Shown here piece by piece: positions 9,197-19,300 of a DNA stretch of 64,000 nt. The notes beneath the pieces are model-generated. The model had not been told where the DNA came from, did not search any database, and saw nothing but the letters and a program-made list of their open reading frames with translations. A program made the position numbers and the translations under genes. The DNA comes from Mycolicibacterium arabiense (GTDB lineage: Bacteria > Actinomycetota > Actinomycetes > Mycobacteriales > Mycobacteriaceae): assembly GCF_010731815.2 (NCBI RefSeq), contig NZ_AP022592.1:248001-312000 (forward strand), written 5' to 3'. Position 1 is the stretch's first letter, and every line of letters begins with the position of its first letter.

Positions 9197-12100
9197 CTAC
9201 ATCTCATCGAACACGTCCCGCGACGTGGAAGGCGCCGCATCGCCGAAAAACCCCGGCCCGAAGTCGGACGGACCCCGCAGCATGTCGAGGAAGGCGGCGA
9301 ACTCGTCGTCGGTCATCGGGGGGCCCAACCCCGCATCAGTAGCAGCAAGTGCCACCGGAGCATCGGTCCCGTCGAAGACCCCATCCGGACCCTGCACCCC
9401 ATCCGGACCCTGCACCCCCGCCGGGCCCGCGCCGGTCCACGGCACCGCGTCGAACCGACCGAACGGCACACCGTACGGCGGCGCCCACACCGAGAAGTCC
9501 GCACCCGCCGTCCCGACACCCGCACCGAGCCCACCAACACCGGAGACACCGGCAGCGGGGGCTGACACATCCGACCCCTGCTGATCGGGCCGCACGACGT
9601 CGATTCCGTCCCCCCCACCCGGCTGCGGGTACGAGCCCGGCTGCGCCACCACCGTCGACGGCCACGGCGACAACCCGACATCCGGACCCCGCCTTGCCGC
9701 GTCCCCGACAACCCCCGTCGTAGCCGAACCCGCACCACCGCCGAACCGCCGATACACGGACTCCCACGACGGCCCCGACGCCGCCTCCTCGAACGCCCCG
9801 CCGACCCCGCCCCCCCGGATGGCCTCACCACCCGCACCCGGCGGCCCCACCTGCCCCGCCGGCGCCGGGATCGCCACGGCCGCCGACTCACTGCCGCCGA
9901 CCCCCTCACCGGACCCACCGGCACCGACCACCGGCCGCCGCGCCGACGCCGAGAGCGGCTTGCGGGTGAGTCGCACGCCGTCGGCGAAGACTTCGATGTT
10001 CGCCCCGTCGACCTGAACCCGCACCTGCTGTCCCGCGTACCTTGTGCTCAACCACACGTTGTTTTGGTTGAGATCGCCCCGCTGCTCCTGCACATGGATG
10101 TAACCGTTCTTGCTGACCTTCTGTATCCACGATGTGACCGCCGAGCGATGCGGGATCGGCTCACCGGTCTCGGCGTCCACGACGGTGACGTCCGCCTTGT
10201 CGACGCGCATCCGGACCCGCCGTCCCGTGTACGTCGCGTCCACCGACACCTCATGGGTGTATCGGCCCACCCTCACCTCGATCCGACCCCCACCGACACC
10301 GGCGGTGACCTCCGAGGGCCACCAGACGCGGCGGCGGGGGGGGTCAGTCACGGAGTAGTAAAGGATCTCCGTGTCTCCGCCGGCGTCGAACACGGTGACG
10401 CCCGCCTCGTCGACGTGCACCGGCAGCTCCTGCCCCAGGTACGACGCGTCCACCGGCACCGAGTACGTGACCCCGTTCACCTCCAGGTGGACATAACCCT
10501 TTTTACCCCTACCAATGGTGTCGACTTCCATCAGCCGGAAACCCCGGCTGTCGCTCTCGGCCAGCGCACGGCGGTCGACCCGCTCACCGCCCCCGGCATC
10601 ACCGGCGCCACCCGCCGGGTCGATCCACATCCGGCCCTGTTGCCCCCCACCACCCGCGGCCTCCTGCACCCCCACCGCCGGCCCCGCGACCGCCGCCTGC
10701 CGGGGGTGGCTGCCGTCGTAACGATTGTTCTCATATCCCGCGGGGGGATGCACCTGCGCCTCCGAGCCCACCGCGGACCCCGACCGGCCCCGCAGGTCGG
10801 GCAAGGCAGGCCCGAATATTTCCCACAAGTCCTCGTCGGACATCCCCGCTGCCGCAGAACGAATCTCCGATGAGACAGGCCACCCGAGACCCTCCCCCAC
10901 CACACCACCCAAGCCCGCCGTCGTCGTGCCGATCCCCGCGCCAAAGCCGTTTCCATCGAACGGCTGACCCGCCCCCCCTGCCACGAGTCCCCCTGCTTGC
11001 CCCCGCCTCTGCGGCACGGCGTATCCGTCGACGTCCGACGGCACACCGACCGGATCGCCCCCTAAGCCCACGCCCGCCTCCAACGACAGCGCAGGCACCC
11101 CCTGCTGACCCGCCACCGGCAGACCCCCCGGCTCGATCCGCCGCCGCTGCCGAACCGGCCCCCCCAACAGCTCACCCTCATCGACCACCGACCGCACCCG
11201 AGCCACACCCTCGGTGATCAACGCCTGCACCAGACCCCCCGCAGCAGAACCACGCCTACCGAAGGCGTTCAACCGCTGCACGGCCACCTGCGCCGGCGAT
11301 TCCCTTCCCGCCAACTCGTCCATGCGGACACGCCGAAACTCCTCAGCACCCACCGCATCCCGCGGCTGCTGACTCCACGCATCCGTCCACGCACGCGCCT
11401 GCGCGAACTCGCCCGGACTCAACGCCCACCACGCCCTGGCCACCTCCAGGACCCCCGAATGCGCCGACACCGAAGCCACCAACCCCTCGACCTCACCCAC
11501 GTCCTCAACCAGACCATCCGGCCGCCGACCCAACACCACCTCACGCACCCGCCGTCGCACCCCGCCATCACTAGCCCGCCACCGCGCAGCCACCTCCTCA
11601 AAAACCCCACCCGAACCCACCCCCGGCTCAACCGTACCCACCCGACGCACCGTCGGATCACCGTCGCCCGAACCCCACTCAACAACTGACCACGACCCCG
11701 GCACGGGAACGTCGGCACGCTGCCCACCAGCACCGGGACCGACCCTCGCCGGTCCCTGATCGGCCGGATCGCCATCGACGTCAGGCGCCGCCACCGTTGT
11801 TGGCTGCGGACCCGCCGACGGCATAACCGGGCGCGGCACGCCACCCCCCGGCTCGGCCGCGTGCTCGTCTCGGCGCCGCCAGGGATCTAGCACACCCGCA
11901 ACCCCGTCAGCACCCGCGTCGACTATCAGCTGGAAACTCCGGCGGCCGCCTGCGGCCTCCTGCACCCCCACCGGCACCACCCGCGACGACCCCGCCGCCG
12001 ACGATCCCGCCGCCCCCGACACACCCGACGCGTCCGCGCCGTGACCGCCGGCACCCGCACCCCGATCGGGCCGCACGACGTCGAACCCGCCCCCCCCACT

Positions 12101-13303
12101 CGGCTGCGGGTACGAGCCCGGCTGCGCCACCACCGTCGACGGCCACGACGACAACCCCACATCCGGACCCCACCCCGCCGCGTCCCCGACAACCCCCGTC
12201 ATAGCCGAACCCGCACCGCCCCCCCGGACGGCCTCACCACCCGGACCCAGCGACACCTCACCCACCACCACATCCCCACCCACCGGCCCCACCTGCCCCG
12301 CCGGCGCCGGGACCGCCACCGCCGCCGACTCACCGGCGCCGACCCCCTCACCGGACCCACCGGCACCGACCACCGGCCGCCGCGCCGACACCGGGTACGG
12401 CTTGCGGCGGATCCGCGCGCCGTCGGCGAAGACCTCGATGTTCGCCCCGTCGACCCGAACCCGCACCTGCTGTCCCGCGTACTTCTTGCCCATGGACACG
12501 TTGACACGGTTGAGATCGCCCCGCTGCACGTACATCTGACCGCTCGGCGCGACCTTCAACATCCACGAGGTGGCCAACGAGCGATGCGGGATCCGCTCAC
12601 CGGTGTCGGCGTCCACGACGGTGACGTCCGCCTTGTCGACGCGCATCCGGACCCGCCGTCCCGTGTACGTCGCGTCCACCGACACCTCATGGGTGTACCG
12701 GCCCACCCTCACCTCGATCCGACCCCCACCGACACCGGCGGTGACCTCCGAGGACCACCAGACGCCGCGGCCGGGGGGGTCGGTCAGGGAGTAGTAGACG
12801 ATCTCCGCGTCTCCGGCGGCGTCGAACACGGTGACGCCCGCCTCGTCGACGTGCACCGGCAGCTCCTGCCCCAGGTACGACGCGTCCACGGGGACGTGAA
12901 GTTCGACCCCGTCCACCGTCCGCAACTGGACCTGACCCCCTTTACCGTAGTAGTTGGGGAAGACTTCCATCAGCTGGAAACCCTGGCTGTCGCTCTCGGC
13001 CAGCGCACGGCGGTCGACCCGCTCACCGCCCCCGGCATCACCGGCGCCACCCGCCGGGTCGATCCGCATCCGGCCCTGTTGCCCCCCACCACCCGCGCCC
13101 TCCTGCACCCCCACCGGCACCACCCGCGACGACCCCGCCGCCGACGATCCCGCCGCCCCCGACACACCCGACGCGTCCGCGCCGTGACCGCCGGCACCCG
13201 CACCCCGATCGGGCCGCACGACGTCGAACCCGCCCCCCCCACTCGGCTGCGGGTACGAGCCCGGCTGCGCCACCACCGTCGACGGCCACGACAACAACCC
13301 CAC
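9197..13303 (-). CDS. C-terminal frame of the giant toxin (about 1,368 codons)
   Basis: Continuation of the giant gene after the -1 shift at ~13316. The shift is shown by an internal copy of the same sequence: at 12163-12190 the segment encoding GDAAGWGPDVGL is intact, whereas at 13303-13325 one G is missing from the run before TGG. This part holds two of the three beta-repeat blocks, a helical region (~11150-11710), an OTU-like remnant (~10690-10760) and a disordered Gly/Pro tail. If the gene is truly broken, this part would not be translated, as there is no ribosome site at its first start codon. Confidence 0.65.
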   Translation of the reverse strand: MGLLSWPSTVVAQPGSYPQPSGGGGFDVVRPDRGAGAGGHGADASGVSGAAGSSAAGSSRVVPVGVQEGAGGGGQQGRMRIDPAGGAGDAGGGERVDRRALAESDSQGFQLMEVFPNYYGKGGQVQLRTVDGVELHVPVDASYLGQELPVHVDEAGVTVFDAAGDAEIVYYSLTDPPGRGVWWSSEVTAGVGGGRIEVRVGRYTHEVSVDATYTGRRVRMRVDKADVTVVDADTGERIPHRSLATSWMLKVAPSGQMYVQRGDLNRVNVSMGKKYAGQQVRVRVDGANIEVFADGARIRRKPYPVSARRPVVGAGGSGEGVGAGESAAVAVPAPAGQVGPVGGDVVVGEVSLGPGGEAVRGGGAGSAMTGVVGDAAGWGPDVGLSSWPSTVVAQPGSYPQPSGGGGFDVVRPDRGAGAGGHGADASGVSGAAGSSAAGSSRVVPVGVQEAAGGRRSFQLIVDAGADGVAGVLDPWRRRDEHAAEPGGGVPRPVMPSAGPQPTTVAAPDVDGDPADQGPARVGPGAGGQRADVPVPGSWSVVEWGSGDGDPTVRRVGTVEPGVGSGGVFEEVAARWRASDGGVRRRVREVVLGRRPDGLVEDVGEVEGLVASVSAHSGVLEVARAWWALSPGEFAQARAWTDAWSQQPRDAVGAEEFRRVRMDELAGRESPAQVAVQRLNAFGRRGSAAGGLVQALITEGVARVRSVVDEGELLGGPVRQRRRIEPGGLPVAGQQGVPALSLEAGVGLGGDPVGVPSDVDGYAVPQRRGQAGGLVAGGAGQPFDGNGFGAGIGTTTAGLGGVVGEGLGWPVSSEIRSAAAGMSDEDLWEIFGPALPDLRGRSGSAVGSEAQVHPPAGYENNRYDGSHPRQAAVAGPAVGVQEAAGGGGQQGRMWIDPAGGAGDAGGGERVDRRALAESDSRGFRLMEVDTIGRGKKGYVHLEVNGVTYSVPVDASYLGQELPVHVDEAGVTVFDAGGDTEILYYSVTDPPRRRVWWPSEVTAGVGGGRIEVRVGRYTHEVSVDATYTGRRVRMRVDKADVTVVDAETGEPIPHRSAVTSWIQKVSKNGYIHVQEQRGDLNQNNVWLSTRYAGQQVRVQVDGANIEVFADGVRLTRKPLSASARRPVVGAGGSGEGVGGSESAAVAIPAPAGQVGPPGAGGEAIRGGGVGGAFEEAASGPSWESVYRRFGGGAGSATTGVVGDAARRGPDVGLSPWPSTVVAQPGSYPQPGGGDGIDVVRPDQQGSDVSAPAAGVSGVGGLGAGVGTAGADFSVWAPPYGVPFGRFDAVPWTGAGPAGVQGPDGVQGPDGVFDGTDAPVALAATDAGLGPPMTDDEFAAFLDMLRGPSDFGPGFFGDAAPSTSRDVFDEM

Positions 13304-16300
13304 ATCCGGACCCCACCCGCCGCATCCCCACCCACCGGCCCCACCTGCCCCGCCGGCGCCGACTCACCGGCGCCGACCCCCTCACCGGACCCACCGGCAC
13401 CGACCACCGGCCGCCGCGCCGACACCGAGAGCGGCTTTCGGCGGATCCGCGCGCCGTCGGCGAAGACCTCGATGTTCGCCCCGTCGACCCGAACCCGCAC
13501 CTGCTGTCCCGCGTACCTTGTGCTCAACCACACGTTTTGTTTGAGATCGCCCCGCTGCACCTGGACGTAACCGTCCTTCTTGACCTTCTGTATCCACGAT
13601 GTGACCAACGAGCGATGCGGGATCGGCTCACCGGTCTCGGCGTCCACGACGGTGACGTCCGCCTTGTCGACGCGCATCCGGACCCGCCGTCCCGTGTACG
13701 TCGCGTCGACCGACACCTCATGGGTGTACCGGCCCACCCTCACCTCGATCCGACCCCCACCGACACCGGCGGTGACCTCCGAGGGCCACCAGACGCGGCG
13801 GCGGGGGGGGTCGGTCACGGAGTAGTAAAGGATCTCCGTGTCTCCGCCGGCGTCGAACACGGTGACGCCCGCCTCGTCGACGTGCACCGGCAGCTCCTGC
13901 CCCAGGTACGACGCGTCCACCGGCACCGAGTACGTGACCCTGTTCACCACCAGGTGGACATAACCCTTTTCACCGTTACCGAGGGTGTCGACTTCCATCA
14001 GTCGGAAACCCTGGCTGTCGCTCTCGGCCAGCGCACGGCGGTCGACCCGCTGACCGCCCCCGGCATCACCGGCGCCACCCGCCGGGTCGATCCGCATCCG
14101 GTCCTGTTGCCCCCCACCACCCGCGCCCTCCTGCACCCCCACCGGCACCACCCGCGACGACCCCGCCGCCGACGATCCCGCCGCCCCCGACACATCCGAC
14201 GCGTCCGCGCCGTGACCGCCGGCACCCGCACCCCGATCGGGCCGCACGACGTCGATACCGTCCCCCCCACTCGGCTGCGGGTACGAGCCCGGCTGCGCCA
14301 CCACCGTCGACGGCCACGACGACAACCCCACATCCGGACCCCACCCCGCCGCATCCCCGACAACCCCCGTCATAGCCGAACCCGCACCACCGTCATCGGC
14401 GCCGCCGAACCGCCGATAGGACTCCCGCCACACCCCCACCGCCGGCCCGTCGACCGCCGCCTGCCGGGGGCGGCTGCCGTCGTAATGATTGCGTTCATGG
14501 TCGTAGAACACCCTGATCACCCGCGCCCCCGGATGAACAGGCCCCAACCGCGCACGTTCACTCCCGTCACCGTTGAGCACGACCAACCGCACCCCCAACG
14601 CCCACGCCACCAACGCCGCGAACGCCTCCCCCTCCTCACTGGCCCACCTCGACCCCCAATCCCTCACCGCATCCCTCAACGCCGCGACCTCACCCTCGAC
14701 CAGGCTCAGGTCGTTATCCAAGTCCGCCAGGACCATAGTGATCAGCCCGTCGCGATCCAGGAGGTGCAGCGGCCACTCCGGCTCACCACGCGCCTGCTGC
14801 CGACCACGCAGGAAATCACGCATCCCGTCGAGGTCGGCTCTCTTCAACCGCTCCCGCTCGCCTCGGGCCCGCGCTCGGCGATACAGCGCCAACGCCTCCA
14901 GCGGCACGCCCTGCGCGAGGCGATCGAGCACCAGCTGCGGCAACGCCACCACGGGATCGACCCCGCCCCATCCCGCCTCGCCAAGACTGTCCTCCACCCA
15001 CCCGGGATCACTGGCCACCACCGCACGCACCAGACACCACCCGTCCCCCTTAACCTGCACCCGCTCCAACCCACCACCATCGACCCCGGCACCCGAAGAC
15101 CCCGCCGACCCACCGGCGCGGTCGAGCTGCTCACCGCCCCCAGCATCACCGCCGCCAGCCGGCGGGTCGATCCACATCCGGCCCTGCGGCCCCCCACCAC
15201 CCGCGGCCTCCTGCACCCCCGCCGGCTCCACCCGCGCGGGGGCCCTCTTCTGCCGAGCGCCTCCGGGCAGACGGGTCCGATGATCGCCCGTCAGCACCTG
15301 CTGATACAACATCTCGGACAGCTCCTTGGTGTTGGCGCGCAGCTCCCGCTCCCCCAACGCCGCCCACGCCGACTCCACCCGCCTCGCCAAGTGCGCCAAA
15401 CCCTCTCCGGTCAACCGCGCACGCACCACCCCCCGAACCCCCTCATCCCACCTGAGCCGGTCCGCGCCCGCACCGACGTCGAGGACTGGGCCGGCGCCGC
15501 CCGCAACGTTAAACCCCGACTCCTCAACGGTCGGAGTCCACTCCGGCGGCCACGAGCGCTCCACCGCCCTGCGGACGTGCTCCGCGGGGGCGACCTCATC
15601 CCGGTCCCGCTGCCGCTCGAACGCCTGCTGCTCACCTGAAAGACCAGCGGGGTCCGCGGGGCCCCGATCCGCCTCAACCTGCTCCTCGCGCAACGCCAGA
15701 GCATGCTCGGCGCGGGCGACTTCCTGCGTCGCCTTCCGATTGTCCCCGTCGGCCACCGATTCGCTCAGATCCTGATGGCGGCCCCGCAGCGCCTCCTCAT
15801 TGCGGGCCAGCTGCTCGTGCTCCCGCTCCGGTGCCGGCGCCAGATCCCGGAAGCCGAACGGATCCGAACCCAACCGATCCTCGTCGACCGCCGAGTCCTC
15901 GGCGCCGCTTCGCCTTCGCCTGACCGCGGCCGCCCGTTCCCGCAAGTCGGTCAACGTTGGTTCGACGTCGAGAACGTCGGGCACACCCGCCTGCTCGCCG
16001 GCGGAGTCACGACGACCAACCGAGTCGACGTCCCGCCCCGACGACGAATCCGAGCGCTTCGACGAACCGGGCGGTTCGACAGGCGTTGATACGTCAGGCG
16101 CGGCCCCGCTCGGCGATTCCGCCACCGAACCCGCCTCGCTGACGCCGACATCCGAGCCCGACTGGCGCGCGGAACCGTCATTCGGAGAGCCGATGACAGC
16201 CTGCTCGAGGTCCTCCACGTCGAAACCGGTACGAGGAGAGTCGACTGTACGTTCGCGCTCGGAACCGGCATCAGCGCCTCGCAGATCAGCGACGTGGCGG

Positions 16301-19300
16301 TGCGCAACCGGGGGGGTTGCTCGAACAGGGGAAGCCTCGGTGGGGGCCGCGCTCCCAGAGTCGCTAGCGGTGATCGTTGCAGCAGTGTCACCGGTGCCCA
16401 TCCGAGCACCACCAGAGGGGAGCGGATCCTCGATTTGATCGCCGAGATCAGGGCCCACCGACATTCCGCCGGACTCCTCGCCGGCGGGCTCGCCACGACC
16501 CGGCACCTCGATGCCCTGCCCGAACGTCGGATCCCGGCGAACCGCCGAACCCGACGGCCTCGCCTGCCAACGCGATCCCGGCACGTAATGAGCTGCCTCA
16601 GTGGATGACTGCGACCGGAAGCCGATCCGAATCTGCACCACCCGACGCGCCGCGGCATCGACATCCTCATCACCGGTCTCCGCCACCCCCACCGGCAACG
16701 CCCGACCCCGAGAACTCGCCACCTCGAACACCACCGCATCCACCGGCAACACCCGACCCGAACGCACCGGCAATTCGGCGAGCTGCCGAACAACCTCCCG
16801 ACGCAACGCCGCACGCGTCACCTCAGCCCGACGGTGCCCCACCTCATTAGCACGGCCCGCACTGCCCCACCACCCGTTACCGCCGCCCTGCACACGCACC
16901 ACCACCGCCTCACCCGCCACCACCCTGGCCACCACCGCCGCCGCAGCCTCCCGGATCCCCTCCTCACGCCCACCCAGGCTCTTGCCCCCCTCCTCGAACC
17001 CGACCGAGAACACCTCATCCCCAGAAACCTTGCCGAGACCACGGCGCCCGCTGTCCGGGGGAACGAGCTCTGCATGTGCCGTCGGCGTCTCGATGTGGGC
17101 CGTAACGAATTCGAGCGGCGCCACGCTGTCATCGTCGGAATCGTCGTCCCGCAGTGGATTCACGTCCTGGCCGGTAGCGAATCCGAGCGGTGCCACGCCG
17201 TCATCGTCGGATTCAACGTCCGGCAGTGAGTTCCTGATGTGAATGACCATGGCCAGGACGACGTGCATCGTCGAACCGGTGCGTTGCCGATCCGACAGCG
17301 CCGCAAACGCCTCTTTGACCCCGCCTTGGAGGCTGGGAACCTTACTCTTCATCGTGTCCAGGATTTCGCCGGCGCGGCGGGGACTGCGCACCGCGAAGGC
17401 GTCCCAGGCATGATCGGGCGATGAGCCGCCGGTGAGCGCATCGGCGATCAGCGCCGCCCGGTCCTCGACACGGCGCCACCGGTCGAACACAGGGAGCCGC
17501 TGCTCAGCATCCTCGATCTCCGCGTCACTGAAACTGACGGCTCGAGAACGCTGCTTAACGGCGGCAACCAGACTGTTCAACCGGTCCGTCGTCATCGTCG
17601 GCGGCGACACCGGCCGGGCCCCGTCCTGAGGCAACGGGCCACCCAGAGCCACATAGAGTTCCTCCAGGCGGGCCTTCAACACCGGATCGTCGTAGGACCG
17701 GTGCAGTAATCGGCCCACGCCGTACTCGGCGACGAACTCGAACGGGGCGAGGCCCACGTAGGAACTGACCTCGGTGACCCGCGGCATGTCGGCGGTGTCG
17801 ACCAGCTTCGTAAGGGCCAAGTCCACGAATCGTTGCCGATGCTGCTGGAAGTGCAGCCAGTGCATCATCTCGTGAAGCACGTCCACGAGCGCCGTGTCCT
17901 CCATGACATCCGCAACGGAGTGTCCCCCCGTATCGTCGGTCGGAGAGTCGGCCAAGGTCGTCAGTAGCAGCTCTCCCGGCGCCGTGAACACCCCCGCGAC
18001 ACCATCGAGGATCGCGGTGCCCGGATCCACCTTGATTCGGAGGCGGCCGTCGGCGTCCGCGCTGACGACGAGCTTGCGGTGATAGCGCGGAAGACGGACA
18101 TCCAGTGTCTCGGGCAGATCGAAACCCCCTTCGCGCAACACCGTCAGCGCGCGAAGCACCATATCTCGCCGGGAGTCCGCCGGGTCGGTTCCGGTGATGT
18201 GGTATCGGACGTCGACCCCTTCGTGCCGTACGTCCTGCACGACCCAGCCCGGATTGCGGTCCACGCGGGTCTGCTTATCCGGGCGGCTCAGATACGTCCG
18301 TAACTCGGGATACTTGGCGCCAACGCCCTCATCCTCGGCCAACAGACGCTCGAGTTGTTCGTCGTCCACCCCCTCGACGACCACCGCCGTCTCCTGCAAC
18401 ACCTGTGAATAGGTGTCGCGTACCCACGCCGACGAACCCTGCACGTAGTCGTCGATCGCCTCCTGGGACAACTCACCGTCGGCGGTACGGGGGAACGCCG
18501 TGAACGGCCGATACTGAGGATGATCGGCATCCCACCGCATCGGTTTGCGCGTCACGAGACCGGCCAGATCCGGGGCCACCGTGCGATACGCAACAGCCGG
18601 GTCCGGGCGGCCGCGCTGCCCGTCGTGACCCTCACCCCCCAGACCCGACACCACCGTCGAGCCCAGTCCCGTCCCGCCGTCCCGGACGGGCCCGTCGGCA
18701 TCGACCGAGCGAGCCGCGGGCGTACCGACCCACCAACTCGTCACCGGATTCTCCGCACTACCCAACCCCGGCGGCCACGCCGTGACCGTGCCGTGCTGCC
18801 CGTCGATCGCCCACGTGTTCTCACCGTCGAACAACGCGTTGAAACTGTGCGCCACCCCGTTGCCGAACCGAACAACCACCACCGTGTGCGCACCCGCACC
18901 CCCACCCCGCAACAGCTCGGCGATACCGTGAGGATCGCTGTCTTGCAGCGGCAAACCCGTCGCCGCACCCACATCCACAGCCCCCATCCGGCTCCGATGC
19001 GCACGCCCGAAACCGGGGATCCCCGACAACCGATCGAACACCGCCCACGTCGTGGGACCGCAATTGGTCAACCGATCTCCGACCGGAACCACCGAGGCGT
19101 CCCCGTCGTGGTTGACATCCCCGATCCAGCCCTTCACCTCCCCCACCGACAACCCCGACACCGGCAACGCCTCCCGCACGTCGGCAACCCCCACCTCACC
19201 GATCGAATCCCCAACCGAGCCGGAACGACCCGAAAGACCCGCCTCGACAGACTCCGATCCACCACCCGCCTGCCCACCGACCACCACATCCCCCTCGGAC

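Noticed and set aside
9930..14355. Beta units resembling transposase C-terminal barrels as evidence of an IS element
   Set aside because: They are in frame inside the giant gene, occur nine times and lack catalytic residues or terminal repeats.
12041..15639. Long plus-strand frames (12041-13570 and 13537-15639) opposite the toxin repeats
   Set aside because: Composition follows the repeat DNA read on the other strand; Arg/Pro/His-rich with no ribosome sites.
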